Assembly: GCA_905221605.1 (NCBI GenBank)
Contig: CAJNDS010002320.1
Span: 1-64,000 of the forward strand
DNA length: 64,000 nucleotides
Origin: Symbiodinium natans
Lineage: Eukaryota > Sar > Dinophyceae > Suessiales > Symbiodiniaceae
Reading direction: 5' to 3'
Below the pieces are notes generated by a model that saw only the letters and a list, made by a program, of their open reading frames with translations, was not told the DNA's origin and made no database searches. The translations under genes and the position numbers were made by a program. Positions within the stretch are counted from its first letter, which is position 1. Each line of letters opens with the position of its first letter. Positions 41,213 through 52,368 of the stretch are shown piece after piece.

Positions 41213-43148
41213 AGCGCCTTAACTAAGGGCAGCCACAACGCCTCAGGAATGGAATCTGGATGCTTAGGGGTCTCCCACAAGCCTCGAGACCGCTGTGAAA
41301 GGCTCGCGCAAACGTGGCAGAACGATTCGGGTTTCGTTACCTTTGGGGTTTCAGGGCCTCGAGGTTCGAGGTTTGAGAGGGGGGGGCGGGGGGGGCGTAT
41401 GGGCTACCTGTTGGTTTCAAACCCTGAACCCTAAACCCTAAACCCCCAAACGACAAACCCCCATACCCCAGCAACATCCTTTGGCCACCTAAAACCCTGA
41501 AAATATGGTCCCTCTTGAGGTCCTTATTGAAAGGCGGCCACTCTTATTTAGGGTCTAGAATTTAGGGTTTAAGGCTTAGGGTTGCGGGTTTAGGGCTAAC
41601 AAGAAACCACAATTTAGAGAACTGACCATATGGCAAGAAAGAGAGGATGCCTTGAATCGGGTACGCCCTTCTACCGTCAAGGTCACCTCGGCAGTTCGTG
41701 ATCAGGGAAGATTGGGCTTAGGGTTTTAGGGGGGGTTAGGGCTTAGGGTTTAGGGTTTAGGGTTTAGGGTTTAGGGCTTAGGGTTTTGGGTTTAGGGTTT
41801 AGGGCTTGGGCTTCGGGGGTAGCGCTTGCGATTTTGGGGTTTTACGGCTTGGGGGAAAGCAACGAGTCGACAAGCCGGGAGCCATCTAATGCCCCTTGCA
41901 CCTGCCCTTGCGCACTCTTGCGTGCTTCTTGCGTGCCCACCAGATTTTTGCATACCTTGTAAACCCCAAAACCCTAAACCCTAAACCCTATAAATCCTAA
42001 ACCCAACCTTTACCCTAAACCCTAGAGGGTGACCACTGGACCGCACTGACAGGGCTTGGTTTCGGGCTGAAGTCTCAGGCAGGATTTGAGTAAGGGTCCA
42101 AACATCATGAGGCTCACTCAAACAAGCATCTGGGCCCATGCCTTCCGGAGCGATACACTTCCTGAGCCGCCCTCGCGCGCTTCTTGCACCCGCCCTTGCG
42201 CGTTCTTGCGCGCGCAACATGTTTCGAAGGCTTTTTTTCGATGGCGACGTTTTGAAGAAATCGCATCTGTGGTACTAAGTCAGGAGCAGGCAGTTTAGAT
42301 CAACCCGCAGCTAGTGCCTGCATGATCGCGACCCTAAAACGCAAACCGTGCACCAGAAACAGGAAAAACAATGCAATAGCCGGAACTCCCAAGGCAAAAC
42401 TGCCACCCTAAAGCCCTCAAACATCAGAATGCCGTATGCACCCTAAAAATTCTTAAACCTGACAGCCCACAAACCGAATCATATTTGCACAGAAGTGGGG
42501 GATTCTAAGGGTGCTACAAGTAATAACTATCTAGGCTCCCAACCCCACATGAATGTAGGGTTTATATTTCTTATACCCCCAAAAGGACACCAAATATATG
42601 CACTCACCAATATTAAAAAAGGAACCTTATGTACACTCACCAAAAACAGTAATATAAACCCTAAACCCTAAACCCTAAACCCTAAACCCACAGTAATATA
42701 AATCCTGTTTCACATAATCTTAGACCCTACAAGCCTGAGACCCGCACCATGGCTTTGTCAAGCAGCATCTGCGACACCTGTGGCTGCGGAGCCTAAGGGG
42801 CTTAGGGTTTAGGGTTTAGGGTTTAGGGTTTAGGGTTTAGGGCTTCGGGTTTAGGGTTTAGGGTTTAGGGTTTAGGGTTTAGGGTTTAGGGTTTAGGGTT
42901 TAGGGTTTAGGGTTTAGGGTTTAGGGTTTAGGGTTTAGGGACTCAGGCTTCCAAGATCCCAAAGATGGAGCCGAGGTGTGGTCACCCACTCAGGGAAAGT
43001 TGCCTTTTGGTGCTAGTGTTCAACCACAGAAGGGGAAACTGCCTAAGCCCTAAATCCTAAGCCCGAAACCCTGAAAAAAATCGTCCAACAGCCTGCTGAG
43101 TACACAGGTTTTTTGCGAAGAGGCTTGAAGCCTGTGACCACCATCGAA
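41213..43148. other. Mostly unique sequence with telomere-like arrays; no gene supported
   Basis: TTTAGGG arrays at 41,740-41,800 and 42,798-42,941 (about 20 units), CCCTAAA at 42,657-42,690. A sequence close to CTTGCACCTGCCCTTGCGC occurs twice (about 41,897 and 42,183). The rest shows no ORF with protein-like composition. Confidence 0.6.
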
Positions 43149-43243
43149 TATAGGGGCCTTAAGAACTAAAATAGTGTTTCGGGGGGGGCTATTTCGGGAC
43201 AGTAAGGGAATACTAGTAGTATCTATTCCGACCCCTATATTAT
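43149..43243. mobile_element. MITE-like element, family D, best-preserved copy
   Basis: Ends AATATAGGGG and CCCCTATATT are inverted repeats; inside are TACTAGTAGTATCTATTCCG and a poly-G patch. Confidence 0.65.
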
Positions 43244-44037
43244 TGCTTATACTCAAGTACCTGAGGAGGCTTTTCGGGAAGTGCGCTGGTCCAGACGGCG
43301 TGGATACCTAGAGGAGCAGTAAGAAGCCGTGATCCCAATGACCCGACGAAGAAACATGGAAGCCTGATCGGCGAGTGGCAACATGGCGTTGGGTTTGTTG
43401 ACTTCGCGAAATCCACCAGAAACCCTAAACCCTAAACCCTAAGCCCTGAACCCTAAACCCTAAACCCTCAACCCAAATCCAGGGCTTCGGGTTTGAGAGT
43501 TCCGACCTTCGACCATGGCCCCCATTTAGGCCATGAGCCCCAAAACACTTCAAGACAAAACGAGGCCGAACATACCCCCGGTGTTGGGGTTTTGGGTTTA
43601 GGGTTTGGGGTTTAGGGCTTCGGGCTTCGGGCTTAGTTTAGGGTTTAGGGTTGAGGGCTTGGGTTAGCCCAAAAACCCTAACAACCCCCGAAGCATCCCC
43701 AAACCCCGAACCCCGAATCCTTCAAAAGAAAACGTACAACCCCGGCATGCTAGAACCCGCCAAGCCATACAACCGCCAAAACCCCCTCAAACTCGAAATT
43801 CACAACTTCAATCCTAACCCCTAAACCCTAAACCGTAAGCCCCTAAACCCAAAAAAACCTAAGCCCCGAAACAAAAAAAAAACCTAAAGCACTCCTGCCC
43901 AGAGCAGCGAAGGGCGCACCTCGCTTTCCAAGTTCCGATCCTGGTCGTCTCAGGCCGCTCTTAGGACCCCTTGCCTCTAGGGTTTAGGGTTTAGGGTTTA
44001 GGGTTTTGGGGTTTAGGGTTTAGGGTTTAGGGTTTAT

Positions 44038-44161
44038 GGAGGTTCATGGTACTTATTAACCAGTTATACTTGTACTTCGAAGTGTACTTATAACCCTGTT
44101 AAGCCACTTAAGGGGCTTATAAGTGGTGTAGAAGTACTGCTAAGAAATACCATGAACCTCC
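44038..44161. mobile_element. MITE-like element, family B, copy 2
   Basis: Same 14-bp terminal inverted repeat as copy 1, 124 bp long, interior with a shared ACTTAAGGGGCTTATAAGT-like palindrome. Confidence 0.7.
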
Positions 44162-44446
44162 AAGTAAGCTTAGTTGTATGGTCCCTCAATTTGGGGGGCC
44201 TTTCCTTCTTTCAAGGGTTCTGAAGTATGGGCCCTTGGGTACCATAGGGTACATATAAGGGTATAGACGGGGTCCCCTTTTCGGTTTAGTATATACGTGT
44301 CCCCCTTTAGGTTTAGGGTTCAGGGTTTAGGGTTTACAGAGGTAAGTGAAAAGACCGTTCGCGGCTTCGCTGGGAGGCCGAGGCTCTCAAACGCAGCATT
44401 TTTGGGGGGTGCTGACATTCGAGAAAGGCCAGCTTCAGATTTAGGG

Positions 44447-44560
44447 TTTAGGGTTTAGGGTTTAGGGTTTAGGGTTTAGGGTTTAGGGTTTAGGGTTTAG
44501 GGTTTAGGGTTTAGGGTTTAGGGTTTAGGGTTTAGGGTTTAGGGTTTAGGGTTTGGGGCT
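44447..44560. repeat. TTTAGGG array ending in a GTGTAGG variant run
   Basis: About 16 perfect units, then four GTGTAGG/GTGTCGG units up to about 44,606. Confidence 0.95.
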
Positions 44561-44642
44561 TAGGGTTTAGGGTGTAGGGTGTAGGGTGTCGGGTGTAGGG
44601 TGTAGAAATTCACGAAAGCTTGAAGAAGCCATCCCACATGAC

Positions 44643-46728
44643 CGGCCAAGGTCCTGCTTTGCGTCGACTTGGTGAACTATGACCTGGGTGCCCACCTGCC
44701 ACAGCACCCAGCGGCTTTACTGTTTAGGACTCAGGGCCCTGCTGATTCTTGGGGTTGAATCTTCTTAGGGTTTAGGGCTCCTAGGGTTCTTAGGGTTCTG
44801 AGGGTTCTGAGGGTTCTGAGAGTTCTGAGGGTTCTACAGGGTTTTGAGGATTCTGAGGGTTCTTAGGGTTCTTAGGGTTCTTAGGGTTTCTTAGGGTTTC
44901 TTAGATTTCTTAGAATTCTTAGGGTTCTTAGGGTTCTTGGTTTAGGGTCGCGAAGCCGCTCAGCGCGCCGCAATGCCACGGTTGGGGTGTCACATCTTGC
45001 CGGTCACTTAGATAGTGCTTAGGGTTTAGGGTTTAGGGTTTAGGGTTTAGGGTTTGGGGTTGTTGGCTGTATTGTAGGGTTTAGGGTTTAGGGTTGTAGG
45101 GTGGAAAGTTTTAGGGAAATCGTCAACCCCAAACCCTCAATGAGAGCGTGGTAGCACATTTCGGCGAGAACTGAGTCTCCGAGTTCGAGGAAGTGTGCAG
45201 GAGCGCATGCCCTAAGCCCTAAACCCTAAGCTCCCTTAAACCCTAAACTTCCTCAACCCTAAACCCTCATTGTCCTCAACCCCAAACCCTAAACCCCAAA
45301 CCCTAAACCCTAAACCTAGTGTTCCGCAGGAGCTCCGGAGCCCAGAAACCGGGCCGAGCCTCGAAGAATTCGAGCGCCTGGGATACAAAAATCCAGCGGA
45401 TATGAAGCTTTTGTAAGAAGGAGACTCATGGTTTAGGGTTTAGGGTTTAGGGTTTAGGGTTTCAGGGTTTCAGGGTTTAGGGTTTAGGGTTTAGGGTTTA
45501 GGGTTTAGGGTTTAGGGTTTAGGGTTTAGGGTTTAGGGTTTAGGGTTTAGGGTTTAGGGTTTGAAGTTTAGGGTTTAGGGTTGTAGGGTTTAGGGATCGC
45601 TCTGCAGCTGCTTGCCGCGCCTGTCTGGCTGAGGATGGCCGAACTGCTATAGCCTCGGCCAGGGTTTAGGGTTTAGGGTTTAGGGTTTAGGGTTTAGGGT
45701 TTAGGGTTTAGGGTTTAGGGTTTAGGGTTTAGGGTTTAGGGTTTAGGGTTTAGGGTTTAGGGTTTAGGGTTTAGGGTTTAGGGTTTAGGGTTTAGGGTTT
45801 AGGGTTTAGGGTTTAGGGTTTAGGGTTTAGGGTTTAGGGTTTAGGGTTTAGGGTTTAGGGTTTAGGGTTTAGGGTTTAGGGTTTAGGGTTTAGGGTTTAG
45901 GGTGTAGGGTTTAGGGTTTAGGGTTTAGGGTTTAGGGTTTTGGGTTTTGGGTTTTGGGTTTAGGTAGGGCCTCAGCGCCCTGCACTCATGGGTTTCCTAC
46001 TACCCCCCCCTTTAGGGTTTAGGGCTTAGGGCTTAGGGTTTAGGGTTTAGGGTTTAGGGTTTAGGGTTTAGGGTTATTACCCCCCTCCAGGTCCCCCGTA
46101 AGCTTCATTCTCCTTAAATAGCCTTAATTATGGGGGCACCCTAGTGGGGGGTAAGAAAGGGAACCCTTGGTACACCCTCCACCCTTGGGACGTTCCCAAC
46201 TCCACCCCCTAGAGCCCAACTTGAAACCCCACAACAATAAGCCCGAAACCCTAAACCCTAAACCCCCCCCCAAACCTCAGACTCGAACCTCAAAGACCTC
46301 TCTTCAACACGCCAAACTAAACCCTAAACCCTAAACCCTAAGCCCTAAACCCTAAACCCTAAACCCACATGTCTGTTGAAACCTTGAACCCTAAAACCGT
46401 TCGCCTAAAAACCTGTCAACCCTTAACCGTACACCCAAATCCTAAACTCCAAAACCTCCCAAGAACACGAAAAACCGTTCGCCTAAAAACTTAACCGTAC
46501 ACCCAATCCTAAACTCCAAGACCTCCCGAGAACACGAAAAACCGTTCGCCTAAAAACTTAACCGTACACCCAAATCCTAAACTCCAAAACCTCCCGAGAA
46601 CACGAAAAACCGTTCGCCTAAAAACTTAACCGTACACCCAAATCCTAAACTCCAAAACCTCCCGATAAGTCTGAGGCCAAATACTCAATTTACTTCAACC
46701 TCTTGGCCCCACCCCCTCTCCCCTCCCC

Positions 46729-46766
<38 letters not shown>

Positions 46767-48628
46767 ACCCCCTCACCATAAACCCCTACAACCCCAAAAA
46801 CAAACCTGAAACCCTGCAAAGTCTCCAAAATCCTAAACACCCTGAACCCTGAACCTTAAACCCTGAATAAGCCTCCAAAAACCCCACCCTCAAGGCCGCC
46901 GGCGCCGAGGCCCTGGGCAGAGCCCTGCTCCACGAGCGCCTGCGCCTGGCAACTGAAAGTTGAGGGTTGAGGGTTTGGGGTTTTTAGGGTTTGGGGTTTT
47001 GGGGTTTGGGTTTAGGGTTTAGGGTTTAGGGTTTTTGGTTTGGGGTTTGGGGTTTGGGGGTTTGGGGGTTTGGGGGTTTGGGGGTTTGGGGGTTTGGGGG
47101 TTTGGGGGTTTGGGGGTTTGGGGGTTTGGGGGTTTGGGGGTTTGGGGGTTTGGGGGTTGGGGGGTTTGGGGGTTTGGGGGTTTGGGGGTTGGGGGTTTGG
47201 GGGTTTGGGGGTTTGGGGGTTTGGGGGTTTGGGGGTTTGGGGGTTTGGGGGTTTGGGGGTTTGGGGGTTTGGGGGTTTGGGGGTTTGGGGGTTTTTGGGT
47301 TCCGGTTTAGGGTTTTTTTTAAAGTGTAGGGTTTAGGTTTGGGCTAGAGTTTGGGGTGCCAGGGTTTTGGGGCTTTCGGGTTTTAAGGGCTTTGGGGTTT
47401 CGGGTTTAGGGTAGGGATGAAGGGGGATTCTCGGATGCAGGGGTTGTGCTGCAGTTTTTAGGGTTTCAGGGTTTAGGGCGTAGATTTTCCGGCTACCCCT
47501 AAACCTAAACCCTTAAAGCCTAAAGGCGAAACTCTAAACCCTAAACCCTAAACCTTAACCCATGCAAGTCTGCCTCAATGGCTTGGAGAACGACGGGCAG
47601 ACGGGCCGTGTGGTTAGGGTTCAGGGATCAAGGCGCGAGGATGTCTCCGGCTCTACGGAAGCTCTCCTGAGAGCTTCCGTAGCCCTTCATCCTGAAACCT
47701 GAACTTGGAAATGCTAAGCAAGGTCGAGGGTTTCAGAATTCTGGGTTCTTACCCGTGCGGGTTGTCAGCGAATTCCGGGAACCCTAAGCCCTGAACCCTC
47801 AACCCCAAACCCTAAACCCTAAAACCCTAAACCCCTAAACCCTAAACGCCGAACGCCAAAGCCGTGACTCAGCTGTGCAGCTCAGCTGCCTCTTCAAAAG
47901 TGCGTTTTGGCACATCGAAAGACCCTCGAAGAAGGGGAAAAACGACCTGGAGCTCATGGGCTTCATGGGGCTTTAGGGATTAGGGTTTAGGGTTTAGGGT
48001 TTAGGGTTTAGGGTTTAGGGTTTCAGGCTGTACGGTTTCAGGCTTGAGGGTTTCAGGGTTTAGGGGTTTAGGGGTTTAGGGTTTAGGGTTTAGGGTTTAG
48101 GGCTTTGAGGGGACGATGTCGGGTTTAGGGTTGATTTGGTGCATTTGGGCATTGCGCGGCTGAACCCTGGACCAGAGAAGGTTTGAACCTCATCAACCCT
48201 GAAGCAAAAGCTACAATTTCTACTGCGCTGTGCAGGATTTCAAGTAACCCTGACACCCTAACTCTGCAACCATGGCCCTTAATGCCCAATAGACTTCAAG
48301 GAACTAGCCCCCAAAAAATCCTCGACACAAAAGCCTCAGTTTTGAAACCCGGTAACCCTAAACCCCCTGAAACTCTGAATCCCTGAATCCCTGAAACCCT
48401 GAAACCCTAAACCCTCAACCTCTGAAACCCCCGAAACCCCGAAACCCTGAACCTCTGAAACCCTGAAACACTGAAACCCCTAAACCCCTGAAAACCCTGA
48501 AAACCCTGAAACCCTGAACCCTAAACCCTAAACCCTAAACCCTAAACCCCTGAGTCTCAGATGCTCACTTGGTTGCGCAGGGGCACCAGAACCAGCTTCA
48601 CCCGCTGACCACCAGGACTAGACTGCGC
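44643..48628 (-). CDS. Multi-exon gene of unknown function with telomere-repeat introns
   Basis: Minus-strand exons with compatible phases: 48569-48628 (AQSSPGGQRVKLVLVPLRNQ, donor GTGAGC), about 47879-47946 (FPLLRGSFDVPKRTFEEAAE), then after a gap 45606-45653, 45316-45377 (ALEFFEARPGFWAPELLRN), 45135-45211 (HFLELGDSVLAEMCYHALIE), about 44945-44995 (DVTPQPWHCGALSGF) and 44643-44695. The intron after 45,316 begins exactly with GTTTAGGG, and the acceptor before 45,211 is GGGCTTAG, so both splice sites are telomere-type words. The intron 45,378-45,605 is mostly one TTTAGGG array. No family is recognised; both ends are missing, and the 47.9 and 45.6 kb groups may belong to different genes. Confidence 0.45.
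44768..44945. repeat. GGTTCTTAG / GGTTCTGAG variant array
   Basis: About 18 units of 9-10 bp, with CTGAG units clustered first and CTTAG units after. Confidence 0.9.
45425..45592. repeat. Intronic TTTAGGG array
   Basis: About 22 units filling most of the intron between exons at 45,606 and 45,377. Confidence 0.95.
45661..45962. repeat. Longest TTTAGGG array of the window
   Basis: About 34 uninterrupted units to 45,902, then a GTGTAGG variant and further units. It lies eight bases upstream (in gene sense) of the exon at 45,606-45,653. Confidence 0.98.
45988..46168. mobile_element. Family E element interrupted by a telomere-like array
   Basis: The left arm GGGTTTCCTACTACCCCCCC stops at 46,010, a TTTAGGG/CTTAGGG array occupies about 46,011-46,073, then the element resumes with TTACCCCCCTCCAGGTCCCC and closes with GTGGGGGGTAAGAAAGGGAA. 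Compared with copy 1 at 17,298 the array replaces about seven bases. Confidence 0.65.
46395..46668. repeat. 68-bp tandem repeat, about four copies
   Basis: ACCGTTCGCCTAAAAAC recurs at about 46,396, 46,473, 46,541 and 46,609; the unit also contains CCTAAACTCCAAAACCTCCC. The first copy is longer by about nine bases. Confidence 0.9.
46715..46775. repeat. Poly-C tract
   Basis: C runs of up to about 35 bases. Nearby 46,895-46,955 has exon-like text on the plus strand (AAGAEALGRALLHERLRLA) but no chain. Confidence 0.9.
47040..47296. repeat. GGGGGTTT octamer array
   Basis: About 31 units of GGGGGTTT with three shortened units. Frames reading VWGFGGLG are translation artefacts of this array. Confidence 0.97.
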
Positions 48629-48654
48629 CTCGGACACCAACATGGGGGTTTTGG

Positions 48655-48770
48655 GCTTAGGGTTTAGGGCTTAGGGTTTAGGGTTTAGGGTTTAGGGTTT
48701 AGGGTTTAGGGTTTGGGGTTTAGGGTTTAGGGTTTAGGGTTTAGGGTTTAGGGTTTAGGGTTTAGGATGG
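48655..48770. repeat. TTTAGGG array
   Basis: About 15 units with CTTAGGG and TTTGGGG variants, next to the exon at 48,569-48,628. Confidence 0.95.
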
Positions 48771-48779
48771 CCCTGAAAA

Positions 48780-50430
48780 CCCTCTGAAAAATATTCCTGA
48801 ATTTGACCCTCTTAACCCAACAGGGGAAACTATGAAATGGCCCAAGGGCCCATCGAGTTAGGGGTACCTTATTGGTGTCCTTCTAAAAAGGGGGATCCTA
48901 CCATTTGGGGATCTATGTTTGGGGTCCCCTATTTTCGTAAACTATGTTTGGGGTCCCCTATTTTCGCAAACACCCTAAACCCGAAACCCTAAAGCCCTAA
49001 ACCCTACACCCTAAACCCTAAGTATCCTAAATGAAGCCCAGGGGTGTGGTCACTTCCCTACGTCATGGCTTCCTTTTGCGGGTACTTCGTTGTAAGGCGG
49101 CCCCCCGAATTTCTTAAGGCATCCCATCAAGGGACCCATCATGTTGAGAACTGGCCATGCAGGATTTTGGGGCTCTTGAGGTTCTTCAGCTAGGGTTTGG
49201 GGTTCAACCTGAGAGGCCCTCAACCTGTTCAACCTGACAGCCCCTAAACCCTAAGCCCTAAACCCTAAACCCTAAACCCTAAACCCTAGACCCTAGACCC
49301 TAAACCCAGACCCCCTGAAACCCGCCAAACCCCTTCAACCCCACCTAAGAAGCAGCTTCAGTCTTTACCGCATGTTTCTCGGGTGGGAAATCACTGCTTG
49401 GGGGGTTTAGGATTTCTAGGGTTGAGAGGGGGTATAAGGTTTACAGGGTCACAAGGTTTGAGGGTTTACGGGGTAAATGGGGCTTACAGGGTTCATAGCA
49501 TTTAGGGTTCGTCGTGCGTTCTGGCCTCATCAAGAGGCGCCATGTTCACCTGGCGGGCCATGCCACTGTCCCGGAAGAGACAGCAGCAGGTGGTTCGGGT
49601 GTAGAGATGCGTAGAAGTTTAGGATTCAGGGTTTTGGGTTTAGGGTTTAGGGAGCCCGATGCATGACATCATGGAAAGACGGGCGCATGCCGACCGGTGC
49701 CTGAACTTGGCCAGCGTGTCGGCCAAAAGCATTCTTCTACTTCTGCCAGAGCCCAAAACGATGGCAGCAGACGCAATATAGGGGCCTGAATTAGGGTTTC
49801 GGGTTTAAGGCTTAGGGGCCTGAATAATTAGGGTAGGGGTTTTGGGGGTTCTTATAGTATGATTACAAAGGGCCATAAGGGAATACTAGTAGTGATTTTT
49901 CCGACCCTCTAGTAGGCACCGGCAGGGACGCCAAAAAAGAAAACGGCTCACCCGTAAGGTTACCTATGTATACTGCATCGGTTTAGGGTTTAGGGTTTAG
50001 GGTTTAGGGTTTAGGGTTTAGGGTTTAGGGTTTAGGGTTTAGCGTTTAGCGTTTAGGGTTTAGGGTTCAGGGTTCAGGGTTCAGAATTTAGGGTACTTCG
50101 AGAGGCAAGCAAAGCGTTCCCACACCCGAAGAGAGCTGCGGCTGGAGGCCTTAGCAGCTTCGACTGAGTAGCCTTACGATGCAATCGCGGTGATGGCTGC
50201 TGTCCACATGTCCAGCGACCCGATTGTTGCAATAAACTGAGGGTTTAGGGTTTCGGGTTTAGGGTTTAGGTTTAGGGTTTAGGGTTTAAAGTTTAGGGTT
50301 TAGGGTTTAGGGTTTAAGAATTATGGTTTGGGGTTTGGGGTTCAGGGTTCAGGGTTTAGGGTTTAGGGTTTAGGGTTTAGGGTTTAGGGTTTAGGGTTTC
50401 GGGTTTAGGGTTTAGGGTTTAGGGACGTCA
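48780..50430. other. Mosaic with element fragments; no gene supported
   Basis: Holds a family C fragment (about 48,870-48,970, ATCCTACCATTTGGGGATC), a family D copy (about 49,777-49,913), TTTAGGG arrays at 49,982-50,042 and 50,345-50,425 and CCCTAAA at 49,255-49,300. Short exon-like minus-strand pieces near 49,520-49,600 and 49,680-49,750 could not be linked. Confidence 0.6.
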
Positions 50431-51640
50431 CCCCTGAACCACAAACGAAACATTGGCATGTGCCCGACATGCTCTTGTTGTCTTGCGCTGTGTCTCCTGA
50501 ACAACGCGGCTTTTGCTTGCTTCGAGAATATGTCAGGACCAGCTGGTTAATCGGGTTGTAGGGGTTATTAAGTAGACTTGCTAAGTCAAAAGAGCTTCCA
50601 AGTAACTTTAAACACCGCAAAGGAAGAAATGTCTTGATTGAGCCAAAGTAAATACATAAGGACTACCTGTGAGACAGGGAAGTTCCAAAACGCTATGAGT
50701 GGGCTTCGACGACAAGTTTTCACTCGCGCAAGAACTGAAAGTTTGGTATGACGCCAGGGTATGACGCCAGGGTATAACGCCCAGAAGGTCCCAGCCAGTA
50801 CACCTGGTAGGCCCCCCCGGGCGTCGTGCCAGAAGGCGAAGGCAACAACGCCAAGCTGCTGCTCTCTCCTGGCTGCACTAGAAATACTAGAAGCCACCAG
50901 CTACACGGCATCCGCATGAAGGGAGCACAGGCCCAAATGCGATCACCCGTGCTGCCTATGTAAGCTCTGACCTGCCGTGTGGCTGAGCTACGATCTAAAA
51001 CATTCTGCCGCTTCGGACTTGAGCCCTTTGGGTAGTCCTTCGGCCGAAACGGTGTCCCGATCCAATGTGCCGGGCTTTCGCGCGCGAAACGGACTGGGAA
51101 ATCAGCGACAAAACTAGGAGACTTAGAAAGCCCCAAATAGTGCCGTAGCCCTTCCAGAACCCTTGAAGTCGCCGCCCTGAATCCCCAGCAGGCCTTGTCA
51201 ATTCCAAGGCCTTAGAAAATTTGTCGGCACGTGCTTCATTCACACAGACACGCCCCAGCGCACAGCACCCAAACAAGATGCAAGGCCAAGAACAGAGGCC
51301 ACTTCTTCCTAGTTCCAAGCTCAACCCCTTGGAGGCGTGTGCTCGGTGGCACGCCGACACAATCTCAAGAATTGGGCACTTGAAAATTGGCTCACAACTT
51401 GCTCTGGACCTCCTTCTCAAACAGGGGCTTGGAGCAGTCTGTGCAAACTCTGCGAAGTCTCCCACTCCACCCAGACAAGCGTGAACAGCCCAAACGTCTT
51501 CAAACCATCGCAAAGCCCACAAAGGCGAATCCGAAGAAGCCGAGAACAAGGGTGGTCAAGGAAGCCCGAGGCTGCACCCACCAAGCGTAAAACCCTGACC
51601 CACTGCACCCCGGAACCTGAATCCCGGCGCCTCTAAACAT
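50430..51640. other. 1.2-kb island free of telomere-like repeats, coding status unclear
   Basis: The longest stretch in the middle of the window without TTTAGGG words. Overlapping minus-strand frames of 103, 138 and 184 codons and smaller plus-strand frames occur. None has a domain I recognise, and their overlap in several frames suggests high GC rather than coding. A 12-bp direct repeat (TATGACGCCAGG) lies near 50,748-50,772. Confidence 0.4.
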
Positions 51641-51820
51641 CTCAGCCCTTGAAACCCTAAGTCGTGCAGTCCAACAGGTGCAACTGCGCCCGCCTCCGCT
51701 GCAGGCTCCTGGGACTCCTCTTCAGGTCCCCGGCTTCGTTCCGATGCTGATAGGCTTTGAGGACTTTAGGGCTCTTGAGGCTTGCAGGCTCGCATTTTTC
51801 AGTTTAGGGATGTTTAGGGT

Positions 51821-51825
<5 letters not shown>

Positions 51826-51894
<69 letters not shown>

Positions 51895-51900
51895 GGTTTA
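51826..51900. repeat. Homogeneous TTGAGGG array
   Basis: Eleven identical TTGAGGG units, then a return to TTTAGGG. Confidence 0.97.
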
Positions 51901-52099
51901 GGTTTAGGGTCTAGGGTTAGGGTTTAGGGTTGAGGGCTTAGGGTTGAGGGTTTAGGGCAAGTCCCTCCCCCAAGCCCGCCTTCACAGGCTCCAAGTTCAG
52001 GATGTCAGGCTGCTCGACCTGCTCGGCCATCGAAGCCTGAAGGTGGTACCGGCGGGGGGGGGGATTTAGGGTGTAGGGCTAGGGTTTCGGGTTTAGGGT

Positions 52100-52300
52100 G
52101 TAGATTTGGGCTTTGGGGTTTGGGGTTTGGGGTTTGGGGTTTGGGGTTTGGGGTGGGGGGTTACATGTACCTTGATTTTGGGGATTTCCGAAAATAGGGG
52201 TACCTTATTGGGGTCGCAAAAGCATAAGGGGATCCTACTTTTTGGGGGGGTCTGTTTTAGGGGTCCCCCATTTTCGCAAACCCCCATTTTGGGGTTTTAG
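52100..52300. mobile_element. TTTGGGG run and family C element
   Basis: About seven TTTGGGG units, then an element with GGGGATCCTACTTTTTGGGG and CCCCCATTTTCGCAAACCCC. Related pieces sit at about 29,815-29,990, 48,870-48,970, 54,625-54,700 and, reversed, 55,525-55,612. Confidence 0.5.
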
Positions 52301-52368
52301 GCAGCGCAACACGACCTTGTAGCCCTACTTCGCGGATGTTCGGGGTGAGAGCCGCAAAGGCTCAACTC

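Noticed and set aside
46011-46075. CRISPR-like array from regular repeats with spacers
   Set aside because: Repeats are telomere heptamers without constant spacer length; eukaryotic context.
47035-47336. Three frames of about 95 codons reading VWGFGGLG
   Set aside because: Direct translation of the GGGGGTTT octamer array in all three frames.
50586-51549. Overlapping minus-strand frames of 103-184 codons as genes
   Set aside because: They overlap in different frames, have no recognisable domain or splice pattern and no codon-like bias I can argue for.
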